Shown here: positions 25,381 to 38,649 of the stretch, in pieces
Numbering within the stretch: position 1 is the stretch's first letter
Layout: each line of letters opens with the position of its first letter
Origin: Microthyrium microscopicum
Lineage: Eukaryota; Ascomycota; Dothideomycetes; Microthyriales; Microthyriaceae
DNA: 64,000 nt
NCBI GenBank assembly: GCA_010405405.1
Contig: MU004233.1
Span: 1,253,122-1,317,121 of the forward strand
Reading direction: 5' to 3'
Program-made: the position numbers and the translations under genes
The notes under the pieces: model-generated
Databases searched by the model: none
Told to the model about the DNA's origin: nothing
What the model saw: only the letters and a program-made list of their open reading frames with translations

Positions 25381-26010
25381 CTTTTATCACGACGCAAATA
25401 TAACCACGCGGCTTTACGACTAATGTCACGGATGGAAAAACAAAATATGGCGCATAACCTTTATACCCTTCTTGTTTCATTCAAATCTTATGCAGAGAGA
25501 TACCATTTTCCATTACTTCTTCGCCAGGTAGGCATGGCGACTTGTTCTCATCTTTCGGCACGACCTTTTCTATTACTTCAGGTTCTTTGGCGATTTGGGA
25601 AGAGATAGATACCATTGGCGCATCTCGGGGATTTTCATGGGAGGGTTCGAGCTACGGCTCTTTGTATAGGTCGTTTGTAGCGCTGTTCGTCTCGTGGAGA
25701 GACTTGAATTGATATTATTCCCCTGAAATACTCATTTCGATAGTGACGAGCGACTGTACAAAGCCAGCGGATGCGACGATTGATGTGCTCTTGTTGTCCT
25801 TGGTGGTTACTGTCAACTACGATAGCTGTCATCGGAGTGTGATGTCTTCCATCAAGGGCCATAGCTTCCATCAAGTGCGATAATTTCCATCAAGTGCGAT
25901 AATTTGCATCAACTACGATACCACTAATCAAGATCGACGTCCTTCACGGTTCCAGAATTTCTGACTTGACAGCGTCAAAGACTAGGGTAATTGCATTGTT
26001 TCTAATCATC
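25381..26010. other. Convergent 3' region between the MIT and RRT8-like genes
   Basis: The two flanking genes point at each other, so this should hold both 3' ends. No gene is seen. It contains a short imperfect tandem repeat at 25811-25920. Confidence 0.6.
25811..25920. repeat. Imperfect tandem repeat, unit about 19 bp
   Basis: Copies of CTTCCATCAAGTGCGATAA and close variants are arranged head to tail (clearest at 25846-25905), with more diverged ends reading CATCAACTACGATA and GTCAACTACGATAG. It lies between two convergent genes. Confidence 0.75.
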
Positions 26011-27018
26011 TCATACCGGATCATCCACATCATCCACAAACCCATCAACCGTCTCATCAATGTATCCACCATCCTCGTTCCCTCCATCCTCACCACCGCG
26101 CTGAAACGCCCTATCCTCCTCTTCCTCTCTCTTCCTCTGCTCCTCCATTTCCCCCGCCCACAGCGCCGCCCCAGCCGCACTCGTCAACAAAAACACCATA
26201 CTCAACACCGGAATCAACTGCAGCACCAAGTAAACCGCCCCAAACCACGTAAACGCCCACTGTCTCTGTCGGACATATGCTCTCCTCTGCTTCTTACTGA
26301 ACCCCCGCAGTGCAAAATACCGCCACTGCAACAACGGCCCCGCTCTATACCCCGTCGCGAGCAAAAACAACGGCACGCCCACCCACGGAACCAAATTCAG
26401 CGGCAGCAGCAGCACAAACTCCACAATCTGCCTCACACTAAACGGCGCAAAAATCGCTGTCCCCGCCGGTCTCCCCAACCGCGTCCGCGCATCCAATGGC
26501 TTACGCACCCCATCTTCCACACTAACTTCCAACCCCAGCACAGGCCGCGATGCTTTGACGAGCTCTTCGTGCCCGCGTGCGACGAGGATGGCATCGTAGA
26601 CGTCGACTTGGGTGGCGTCGACGAGCCAGGCTTCAAAGAGGAGGGCGGTGAGACCGGCGGATTCAGAGAGGACGAGGATGGCGGCGTTGAAGAGGGCGGA
26701 TGCGCGGCCGTGGAATAGGGTGAGGAGGAGGACTTGCGGGAGGTAGGTGAAGAGGAAGAGGAGGACGAGGATGATGGTGCTTAGGAGGAGGGCGGGGAGG
26801 AGGCGGGCGCGTAGTAGTGGGTGGAGAAAGGGGTGGGCTATGAAATATGGGATGCCCTACGGATGTTGTTAGTATGATGTTTGTGGGAGATGTTGGGGAC
26901 TTGCTTTGAGGGGATAGGTTCCGCCGCCTTTGGTAATGGCTTCATGGAGGCGATGGAGGATGGAGGAGATGGATTGTGGTGGCTGCGGTCTCGTTTTAGG
27001 AGCTGGTTGCGAGCTCAT
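26011..27018 (-). CDS. RRT8/EI24-like multi-pass membrane protein
   Basis: Two exons on the - strand (27018-26905 and 26856-26011), 319 residues. The intron (26857-26904, 48 bp) starts with GC, not GT (GCAAGT...TAG); removing it joins GGGTYPLK to GIPYFIAHP in frame, which gives a smooth family-like sequence. At least four hydrophobic spans are visible: LLPALLLSTIILVLLFLFTY, a second around FFNAAILVLSESAGLTALLF, VEFVLLLPLNLVPWVGVPLF, and LVLQLIPVLSMVFLLTSAAG. The polar segment YRAGPLLQWRYFALRGFSKKQR is typical of fungal relatives of yeast Rrt8/Lds1/Lds2, proteins of the outer spore wall and lipid droplets, related to EI24. The tail is acidic and carries a Glu/Arg stretch. The family call rests on general pattern, and the cellular role is inferred. 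The promoter is squeezed against the AT-rich block, 127 bp from the inverted repeat at 27145. Confidence 0.75.
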
Positions 27019-27144
27019 CTTGGAGAATGGATAGTCGTTCTCATGAGGGTAATGTAGGCTTTGTCCAGTTTTGAGCGAGGGAAGGTTATGTACAGGAAGG
27101 GAGTTGTAGATGACGAGAAATTGTTGTTGATGTTGGGATGAATA

Positions 27145-27176
27145 GGGAGGGTTAGCAAACGAAATCCTGCAACATT
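27145..27176 (+). repeat. Left copy of 32-bp inverted repeat
   Basis: Perfect reverse complement of 62611-62642. It sits exactly where normal composition gives way to the AT-rich block. Confidence 0.9.
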
Positions 27177-27937
27177 TATTTGCAGATCTTTACCCAAAAT
27201 AGCTAGTAAATAAAAACGAGAAGTTGTTGCTAGATCTAAGGTCTAATAGCAACTTCTTAAATTCTTCTCCTTGAATTAGTCTAGTAGTACTATTTTAGGT
27301 ATAGCCTAAAGCCTATTTTAACGTTAGATTTATTTATCTATAAGTCTAAGAATATTGTTAGAAGGCATTATATTAAAAGTATTAAAGCTATTAAAGTTAA
27401 TAAAGTTATAATAAACGCTAGTATAGCTATAAGTAGTAAAATACTATATAAATCTATTTATATTATTAGTATATATTTAAATCTATAATACTTACTTAAT
27501 AATACTAATTCCTTATTAAAAGAGTTAATTTAATACTCTCTATAATTATAGGAATTATAAAATAAGCTAGAATTATAGTATCTAGAGTTATTTAAGAAAG
27601 TTTATAACGTTAATAAAATAGCTTTTATATAAATATTCTATAGTAGGGTATATTTTAACTAAAATCCTAATATCTAGTTTATTATAAGCTTATAGATATA
27701 AGAATTTAACTAGAGAACTAATTTATAGTAAATAGCGCCACTATAGGATCTCTAGCTCTAACTATAATATAGGAATATATACTAAAATAGTACTATACTA
27801 TAATCTTTAGATTAGTTTATACTAATATTACTATTATAAAGCTAGCTAGAGCCTTATTTACTTCTTTTTTTTTTAGTAAGTAGTTCTTACTATACTAGTA
27901 CCTAAATTTTTAGTTTCTATAACTCTAATATCTTTAA
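27177..27937. other. AT-rich host sequence left of the outer Gypsy element
   Basis: Heavily mutated and without an intact frame. An imperfect hairpin lies at 27219-27257. On + there is a stretch near 27.37-27.44 kb that may once have been a helix-turn-helix, but it is too decayed to call. The last five bases before the LTR (27933-27937, TTTAA) are the target duplication. Confidence 0.5.
27219..27257. repeat. Imperfect palindrome (hairpin) next to the left inverted repeat
   Basis: Arms of 16 bases (AGAAGTTGTTGCTAGA and TCTAATAGCAACTTCT) pair with three mismatches, all transitions, around a 7-base loop. RIP would turn a perfect palindrome into this. Confidence 0.6.
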
Positions 27938-28141
27938 TATTAGGGAGCTACGAATACAAGGGGTGCAATCTAGATATAGATATAATTTAAGAAAACTAAG
28001 ACAGAGAATCTAGAAGAGAGATTAGAGCTAGTAAGAGATAAGCTCTATACTAGCTAAACCTTAGGCGCTAAGCCCTTAGCATTATATAATAAGGATACTA
28101 AAAATCTTATAAAGAAATCTTAATAGAGAGGATCTATAATA
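27938..28141 (-). repeat. 3' LTR of outer Gypsy element
   Basis: 204 bp, same length as its partner at 50289-50492, and more strongly RIP-mutated: where the partner keeps CATCACGTGACGGGG this copy reads CATTATATAATAAGG, all transitions. Confidence 0.88.
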
Positions 28142-31100
28142 ATACTTCCTCCTCTAATATTAGTACTCCTAAGCTAATTTAACTATATAGAATAACGCTA
28201 TAATAAGTATAAAATATATTATAACTATAATAATAAAAGTAAAGAGTTTAATATCCTTCTATATATAATACTATAAGTATCTATTCCTTACTACTCTCTA
28301 GCCTACTAAGGTAATTATTAAGTAGTATTAATAAACTATAAAATATCCTTAGAATACTTTAGTTTACAAAAGTATTAGGACACTACTATAATAATAATAA
28401 TAACCTTACTAATTATAGAGAATACTATTAGAGTTATATTCTTTATTCTTCTTTTTCTAAGGATTAATAAATAACTTATAGAGGCCTAGTTTTATAGGAT
28501 TATAATTATAAAACTCTATAATAAGCTTAGGGTATAATTTAAGATTTATTTATAATTACTAATCTAGGTTATAATTCTAATTATTCTATCTAGTAAATTT
28601 AACTTTATATTAAAATATTTTCTTCTTACTTTTTCTTTACTAATTATACTAATAGCTATTAATAATATAATTAACTAACTATTCCTACTTATTATTATTT
28701 CTTTCTAGATTAGTAATAGCTAAGGGGTTATTAAGTTCTTATAGCATAGTAGCGCCTTTAAAAATAAGGTATAAAAGCTAAGCGTAAAAAATAGAGTATA
28801 TTTTTATTTTCTTAAAAAGATTAAGCTTATAAGTAAGTATATTAATTTTCTTTAAGATCTTAAATAGGCTAGTAGATTTATTATTAAGTAATTTAGAAAA
28901 GTAAAGAGTCTTATAGTAGTATATATCTAGACATATCTAGTTACCTAGTTTAAAATTAGGTACTAGATAGTAGTATTAATTAACTTACTTATTTATTAGT
29001 ACTTAGAACTATAAAATTTACTTATAAAGGTAGTTACGTAAGTCTTATCTATTTTTAAGGAATATATCTATAAAGCGTTATTTATTCTATGCTAGCTTAG
29101 AGCCTATATATACTTTACCTAGTATAACTAGTTTTAAGCTAGATTATAGTAGTAAGCTATTAAGTACTTTAAATAAACTTATTTTAGTAGTAGCGTAAAT
29201 AGCGTAATTAGCTTTAAACTTAGTAAATAGTAGGAGTTTAACCTAATTATTTTATTAGTAATTAATAAAGTATTATAAGTAAGCTTTTAGAGCTTATACT
29301 ACAATCTTAATAATATTATTAAATTATAAGTACTAAGTAGTAGTAAAGCGGATTATTACTTCTACTTACTTATATAAGTAGTACTAAAAGGCTAAAGTAA
29401 ATTAGAATCTATAATTAAATAAGATAAAGTCTAGCTAGCTAGTATACTTCTAAATCTAGTTAAAAAATACTAATACTATTATCTAGACGCTAAAGTTAAC
29501 TAAGAGTATAAAGTAGTAGATATAAGTAAGTCTATTAACTACTATTATAGCGTAGTAATAAATAACTTCTAAATAGACGTATAGTAGTAACGTAATAACA
29601 AAGTTAATTAAGATATTAGCCTATATATAGTCTAGTAGGGAGAATAACTATAGTAAGCCTTATTTCTTTTATATTACTAGCTTAGAGAAAGTATAGTAGT
29701 ATTATTTTATATACTATTTAACGTCTTCTACTATATAAGGCTAGTAGTAGAACTAAGATAGACGTTAATAGGTTATAGTAGTACCTCTATATTCTATAAT
29801 CTTATAATTATATATATATTATATTATATAATAGTAAAGTTTCCTATAAGGAACTAGTAGGCACTAGTAATATTAAATAATTTTATCTATAAGGACTTAA
29901 TAGTCTTTAAGCTTAATAGATTTATATTCTAATATACTATAAGGCAAGTAGTAATATTGCGCTACTTTATAGTTATAAATAGCTTAAATAAGCTTATCCT
30001 TTTTACTTACTTTACTAATATCCTTCTATAATATTTCTAGATTAATAAGTATATTTTCTATCTTAGGATAACTAGTTAATTCCCCTAAGGTTAGAGCGTC
30101 CTTAGGATAACTTCCTATAGTTAAATTACTAGTTAACTTCTCTTCTATAGTAAATATATTAACTTTATTAGTAATAATTATAGCTAACTTAATTATTAAA
30201 GAGCGTTTACCCTAAACTAATATAGTTACTACCTTAATAGCTTAACGCATATTATAAGTAATTATATTAGATATATAGCATATACTATAGGTATTAGTAA
30301 AATAGTAGAGAAATAGTATAAAACGTACTTATTATATAACTCGTAAGTTATTATTAAATTATAGTAGGTCCTAAGACTATTAAGTAAGAGTATTAGCTTT
30401 AGCGTTTAATAGTCTATTATAGTATTTAATTTTAAATTAGAATTATAATAGGAACTTTACTTAACATACTTAATAGTAAGAGAGCTTTTTTATAAATATA
30501 AATAATCTTAAGTTAAGATAATCTATATAGACTTTAATAAGATTATTAGTAAAGAATAGCTCTAGTTCTTATTCTTTAAATATATAGATAATTATAAGTA
30601 ATTCCTTATTATAAATATTATAGTTATACTCTACTAGTATTATCTTTTTAGATAAGAAGGTAACTAAGTAAAGTTCTTTATTATTATTCTTCTATAAAAA
30701 GATTACTATAGTAACCTAATTAAAAGCATTAGTTTTAAGCTAAGTTTCTTTATTAGGATTAAAATATTATAAGATTAGTACTATAATAAAAGCTTTCTTT
30801 AGAGCTTTAAAAGTAGCTTCTTTAAGGCTATCTAGGTTCTAGGGATATTATTAAGAAACATCTTTTTTAGTAAGTACTATTATTAGTACTATAATTTTTA
30901 AGTATTCTTTAATAAATTAGTAGTAAAAGTTTATAAAGCCTAAGAATATCTAGATATCTTTAAGTAATAATAGGCATTACTATTTTAGCACTACTTCTAC
31001 TTTCTTTTTATCTATAAAGATTCTATTAAGAGTAATAATAATACTAAAGTATTTAACGCTCTTAGTTATAAATTCTAACTTAGTAATATTAAGATAGAGG

Positions 31101-32934
31101 CTAGCTTTCTCTAGCTTATTAAGAATTAGATAGATATAAGTAATATACTCTTCTTTAGTTTTACTCTAAATAAGAACATTATCTAAGTATATAGTAATAA
31201 AGTTATCTAAATATTTATAGATAATGCTATTAATAAAGGCTTAGAATATTTTAAGGAAGCTAGTTATATTAAATAGTATAATAAGGGATTTAAATAGGCT
31301 ATAGTAGATAAGAAAAGCAGTTTTGTATTTATTACTTTTATAAATATAAATATTATTAAAGGTAGTAATAATATTAAATTTAGAGAAGAATTTAGCTTTA
31401 TAGATCTTTGTAAGAGTTTTAATAAGAAGTAGTAGAATATTCTAATTCTTTAAGGTAATTTTGTTTAATCTATAGTAATCTATATAGACTTAGATACCTC
31501 TACCTAGTTTATTAATATAAAGAATTAGTAAGGCGTATTAAGAAGTACTTTTATAAATAAAGCCTTTCCTAAGCATATTTTTAATATACTCTTTAATAAC
31601 TTAAACTTATTAGCGCAATATTCTATAAGACTTCTATATAGGTACTTTAGCTTATAGATCTATTATAATAGAGTAATTAAATCTAAGATAATAAAGTAAT
31701 AATTTATTAGCTTATACTAAGTTAAAAAGGTAGATATATTAGTAAAATTCTTTAAAAATTAAGCTAAGTAATTCTTCTTATATTAATAGATCTTATTTAA
31801 GCTTCTCTTACTATTTAGTATAATTTTCTATTAAGATTACTATAATGCTAGTAATATTATACTAAGGAATAAAATCTAGATCTTCTTCTTCTTCTAATAT
31901 ATTAAAATCTTCTTTATATAATATAAAGAATTAATTTTTCTCTTACTATATTAGAGTTATAAATATATAAAGAGAAATAATATAGATATTAAGAATATTC
32001 TTATCCTTCTTTTCTATAACTACTTAGCCTCTATAATTAACTATAATAGGGTAGTATAAAGCTATATAGCTTTAAAGATAATACTTAGAATAGAAGCCTA
32101 GTATTTACTAGCCTCCTTAGAGTATAACTTTATATTTATTAACCTAAGAGTCTCTAAAGATAATATTATAGTTAGTAATTTCTATAATAAAGTATAAAGC
32201 TTACTTAAGGTAAATACTAATCTAAAGGGTAATAAATACTATATAGGTTATAGTAGTAATAATATATCTATTAGCTATCTTAGCTTAATATAGTCTTAAT
32301 ATTTTAATAGATTTAATACTATAAAGTTAGAGGTAATAAGGATTAATAATACTAAATATACTATTATTAGTATTAATAAGAACTTTTACTTTAGTATAAG
32401 AGCTATCTAAGAGAAAGATACTTCTTATAGTACTCTATTATTATCCTACTTTTAGGATAGCGTTAGTTTCTAGTAATTAATTAATTAGTAAATAAGTAGT
32501 AAATATATAGACTATTACTATGCTATAATAAGGTTCTTCCTTAGATTTAGATTTATTTAAGTAAGTTTAGATAGCTTTTATTTAGCGTTTCTTTTATTTA
32601 TTTTACGCCTTATTAGAGTTTAGCTTATCTACGTATTAATATAAAGAAGCTATATATTTCCTTAGTATTAGCTATAGAATAGAAATATATCTTTATTATC
32701 TTCTATACTTAGAGTATAGTATAACTAAGAAATATAAATTAAAGCTAATTTAGTTTAAATATTATTATTAAATATAGCGTCTTTATCTTAGTAGGATATA
32801 GTTTTAGATTATAGATTATAGCCTTTATTACTATATTATAAGTAGTATTCTTCTTTCTTAAAGTATAAGAATAGGACGTTACTATAATATAGAATTATTT
32901 TCTAAGTATTCTTATTCTTATCCTTATCCTTATC

Positions 32935-33096
32935 TATTAGGGGTTAAACTCCCTAAAGCTATGCCCATTTAGGCTACCCCTATTATATATAAACACCTTA
33001 ATTAAAGAGTCTCTTAACTTTTCTTTCTCTCTAAGTTACCTTCCTATTTAGTAGGCTTATAATATAACTTATCTCTTCGTTATCTAACCTATAATA
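32935..33096 (+). repeat. 5' LTR of nested Gypsy 1
   Basis: 162 bp, starts TATTAGGGG (TGTTAGGGG before RIP) and ends ATAATA; nearly identical to 40325-40486. Confidence 0.9.
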
Positions 33097-36000
33097 TTAA
33101 GTAACTTTAAAACTAACTCCTCTTTTTACCTACTCCTTCTCTATCTATTAATAAATAACTAGAATAATAGACTAAGATTTCTCTTACCTAATGACTACTA
33201 AATAGAATAAAGAAACGTCCTTTAAAGGCTTTATTTATAAGAACGTAGAAGTATACTTTACGTATATTAACTAATAATAAATAGAGCTATAGAACTACTT
33301 AAATATATTTTAGGAGGTAACTAATAATAGCTTATAATAAGTAATAGATAGTATTTTATTACTTAATAATACGCTTAATTTATCTATCTTATAATTACGT
33401 ATAACTACTACTAATTATAGATAAGCTCTATAATAACTAAATAAGTTAACTAGCAAAATTTATATATAATTAAATAAGAATATATAATAAATTATAGTAG
33501 TCTATACTAAACTCTAAGCCTAAGTTAATAGCTAAAATAAATAGCTTACTAATATCTACGCTAATAGTAAGATCTTTATATAATAAGTAAATAATACTAC
33601 TTATAAAATACTAACCTAGTAATAATAATAGAAATAAGAATAACTCTAGAAGGAATCTATAATGCCTAGTATAACTCTTTCTTTAATATTAACTATACCC
33701 TTTATTAAAGAAACCTTTAACTATAGCTACTACCCTCCTCTAATTCTATAAACTAATCCTCTTTAGACTTTAATCGTAATAATTAGATTAATAGCCCCTT
33801 CTCTACCTCCTCTAATAAATCCTTTAGCTACCTAATATAAGCTACTTTAACTACTACTATAAAACCTCTAACTAGCTCTCCTAAACTTAAAATAATATCT
33901 ATATAAGGACCTAACCCTTTATTCTAATTTTTACTAAATAATTAAAGTAAAATTATATATTAATAAATAAATTTATATAAATAACTATGCCTAAATTTAC
34001 TATATATTTAGCTAGCTTATAAAAAACGTTACTTAATAAGTTCTTCTCTAGATTTAGAATTCTATTAGCTATAGCATTATAAGTTTTAGTAAGTTTATAA
34101 AATAAATAAACCTTCTCTTTTATAACCTATATAAAAAAATAAAAGCTTTAATAAACCTCTAAAAGATTTAATAAGAAGGTAAAGAATAGAGAATCTTTTA
34201 GGCTAAGTTTTAATAATATCTTATCTATACTAAAGTATAATTTTAGGCTACCTCTATTTAAATATAGTTCTTAAAAAACGCTATAAATTCTAATCTTAAG
34301 ACTACTCTAATTACTTACTTCTAGCCTAATAATTTAGATACCTTTACTTAAGAAGCTTTAAAGACCTAAGATTAAATAGTTTAAGCCTATATAAGCTATT
34401 ATAGCCTAAGAGACTTAAGTGCTAAAATAAATACTTAATAAAGTTAACTATTTAGGAATTAGGACCTAAACGTAATAAAAGGTATCTAAATTAAAGCTAG
34501 CTAAGCCTAATATAACTACTATAAGCAAAATAACCTTTATTTTTACTATAGCTTAGCTAATTATAAGATTTAGGATTATAAATAGATACCCTAAGTATTA
34601 TTTAGAAATTAGAATTCCTTTTATAGCTAGGCTAGCTATAGATAAGGATAAGGCAAAAAAGGTACTACTAGAAGTAAATACCTATAAGATAATACTAGTA
34701 GATTCTAGGTTAGTACTACTAACGTTCTAAACGTCCTTTAAAGTAGCTAGCTAATAAGGGCTATTACTACTTAGCTAAGAAATAATAACCCTTATAATAA
34801 TTTATATAATATTACTAACGTAGAATTAAAAAATTAGTAAGCTTAAATTAAAGACGTAATACTAAGCTAAAAAATTATAAAAATATTATTTTAAAATAGC
34901 ATTAGAAGTTCTTTACTTAAGATATAGTTATAAAGTCCTTTTTAATACCTTTAATAATAAATTAACTTTCTTTATATATAGGCTTTATTAATAATAACTA
35001 CTTAACCTATTTCCTTATAAGTCTCTACTTTACTTAAAGACGTAAACTTAAATATATACTACTACCTTAAGTAATTCTTATTAAAACAATAAATAGTAAG
35101 GTTAAAGAAATCTATAAAATAGTAATTATAAAAATTAATATTAAAGGCTATAAAGAAACTATTTAAGCCTTTATAATAAAAAAGACCTTAAGCTATAATA
35201 TAATCTTTAGCCTACCTTAGATAAAGAAATAAGATATTATTCTCTATATAAAACCTAAGAAGCTAGTCTTTAATGAAATAAATTATATAGTTATAAGTCT
35301 AAAGACTCCTTAAAAGAAATATAACTACGTAGCAATTAGAGCTATAGTATTTAAAATACTTACCTAATAAGCTAAAAAGTAGGCAAGATAGTCTTAAAAA
35401 GGCTTAATACTAATTATATAAGTCTTTACTATAAGTCTTTATAACTTATAAAAAGCCCTTACTCTAAAGAAGTATATTAACTCTTATAAAAAGCTTCCTA
35501 AATAGTATTTAGATTACCTTAACCTCTTTTAAAGAAAGCTAGCTAATAAATAGCTACCTATCTAAGGCTCTTCTATAAACTATAAGATTAACCTAATCCT
35601 AGATACTAATAGAAAGAAACCTTAGTTACTTTAGTAGATATTATACTCTATAAATTAAAATAAATTACTAGCTCTTAGAAGAATTCTTAATAATCTATTA
35701 GAAAGTAGGTTTATTTAAGTAAGTAACTTACTTACTAGAGTACTAGTTCTTTTTATTTATAAAGTAAATAGATTAATTTAGTTTTATTATAACTACTACG
35801 CGTTAAATAAGTTAACTATAAAGGATTATTACTTCTTACTACTTATTTATAAGATACTAAATACCTTAAAAAAAGTATAATAGTTTATTAAGCTAGATAT
35901 ATCTTAAGTATTTTATAAGATTTAGATATATAAAAGTAATAAGTAAAAAATAGCCTTTTAAATATAATATAGCTTATTTAAATAAATAGTAATACTATTT

Positions 36001-38649
36001 AAGTTATTAAATACTCTAAGTATCTTTTAGAGGTTTATTAACTCTACTCTTTAGAATATCTTAAATAACTATATTTCTATATATTTAGATAACGTCTTAA
36101 TTTTTAGCTTAAATACTAAGAAGTAATATAAGGCCTATGTCTATAAAGTCTTTAAGTAGCTATAAAAAGCAAAACTCTATCTTAATATCTAAAAGTATAA
36201 ATTTGTAATTATTTAGATAATATACCTAAGCTATATTATTAAAGCTAAATAAGAAATCTTAATAGACTTAGCTAAAATTAAAGTAATTTAAGAATAAAAA
36301 GCTTCTAAGAACGTTTATAGAGTTTAAGCTTTTCTTAGCTTTATTAACTTCTATTATAGGTTTATACTAAACTTTTAAATAATTATAGAACTTCTTATTT
36401 AACTTACTTAAAAGAACGTTCTTTTCTTATTTAAAGACCTAGAGAGAGCTATATTTAAGAAGCTAAAATAGCTCTTTATTACTAACTAAATACTAGCTCT
36501 ATTTAACTATAATAAAGAGACTCTTATCTATACTAACTTTTTTAGTTACTCTTTAGAAGCTATATTAGTATAAAAGAATAAAATAGGTAAGTTTTAACTA
36601 ATAGCTTATTTCTCTAAAAAGTATAACTCTACTTAAAGTAACTACCTAATCTATAATAAAAAAATACTTATAATTATACTTACTCTAAAAGAATAGAACT
36701 TAGAGCTATAAGTAGTAGAAAAGTTTAAAGTAATATCTAATTATAAGAACCTAGAGTATTTTATAAAATTATAAAAGCTTATAGAAAAATATATTTAATA
36801 ATCTATTAAACTTATAAAGTATAATATAATAATTAAGTATTAACTAAGCTTATAGAATAGTATAATAAATAGTCTTTCTTATTATAAATAAGATATACTT
36901 TAGGACGTAGCTAATAAGAAGATCTAGGCTAGAACCTTTTAACTACTTTATATCTAAGAAGATTAATTACTTAAACTACTATAAGCCTTACTTATCTATA
37001 TTACTATTCTTCTTATAGTAGTTAAAAATAAATTAGTAGAGACTTTATTAGCTAATAAAGCTCTAATCTTTAGCTTACTACTATTAATATTAAATATCTT
37101 TAAACTATTAGTAACCTAATAAAATAAGGTAGTATAGGCTAATAATATTTATTAAGTAGCCTATTAGATAATTAAAGCTAGTAGATAAAAGTTTCTTTTA
37201 TTAATTATAAGTATTAAGATCTCTATTCCTAACTACTTAATTAATAGTAAGGATTACTTTTACTAGAAAGGATAACTATAGATTCTAAATCTAGAATCTT
37301 TATAAATAGTAATATTATAAGTAGCTTATACGTCCTTAATCTAAGGCTATTCTAGCTATAAAGGTATTTACTAAGCTCTATAGCTATATTTCTTCTAGCT
37401 TAAAATTATAGCTAATATAAGACGTTTTATAAAAAATTATAGTATATATAGCTAATTAAAAGTTAGTTATAAATAGAAAAGAGGCTTTTTAAAGCTTTTA
37501 TTTATCTTAAGCTAATAATAGTAAGAACTATTTATAGATTTTATAATAGACCTTTCTTTATTAAATAAATATATAATCTTAATAGTTATTATTAATTAGC
37601 TAAGTAAAGAAGTAATCTTAATTCTTCTTACTTAGAGAGAAGCTAAAAACATTATAGCTATTTTCTTATAACGCGTCTATTTTCTTTATAGTATTCTTAA
37701 CGTAATTATCTATAATTATAACTTAATATTTATAAAAGACTTCTAAATAAAGTTCTATATACTACTATAAATAGAGCTATAGCTATTAACTATATTTTAT
37801 CTTTAGATAAATAGCTCTATAAAATAGCAAAACTTAAATATTAAAGCTAAAGTATAAATATATATAAATTATATATAATTAAACTAGTTCTTACTAATAT
37901 TAATACTTTAACTTATACTTAACTTATAATACTTATCTATAATAAAACTCTTATTCTTCTTTTTATTCTATAGCTTTAAAAACTCTACTTTCTTAAACTT
38001 TCCTAAATAAGCTTTCTTATCTAAATAGAAGGATACTCTAAAAGAGAAGAAGGAAGAAGCTACTTATATAATTTTAAAAGCTATAGAATAGGCTTAAGAT
38101 ACTATAACTTTTATTTAAGAAAGAATATAGAAATAAGCTAACTAAATAAGAATCTAAACGCTTAAGTATAAAGTTAGTAATTAGGTCTAGCTAGACCTAA
38201 AGAATACTAAGACTAAATAAGTAAAAAAGAAGTTTAATTACTATTACTCTAAGTTCTAAGTTATAAAGATAGTAAGCTTATATATAATTATATTAAATAC
38301 GTTATAGAGAATTAAGAAATTCTATATTAACCTACTTAGACTAGTAATAGATAACCTATTCTTAAGTTAAGATACTAATAATTCTTATCTACTATTAATC
38401 TTAGTTAAAGACTTAGATAAAGAAGAATAAGAGAAGTAGCTAGTAGAGGAGATTATAGCTAAAAAATATAAAAAGATAATAAAGGATAAACTTTATATAG
38501 TCTATATTATTAAATAGGTAGAGTATCTAGATATAATAGAAGAACTAATTAACTTTATTAAATAGTTAGAAGCCTATATAAAGTAAATAGAGAAAATAAA
38601 GTATATATAAGATAATTATAAAAGATTAGTACTAAACTAGTCTATTTTT

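Noticed and set aside
26433-26718. Frames on both strands across the RRT8-like exon, including a 250-codon + frame
   Set aside because: Arg/Pro-rich shadow translations of the - strand gene, which has clear membrane spans and a splice-consistent start.
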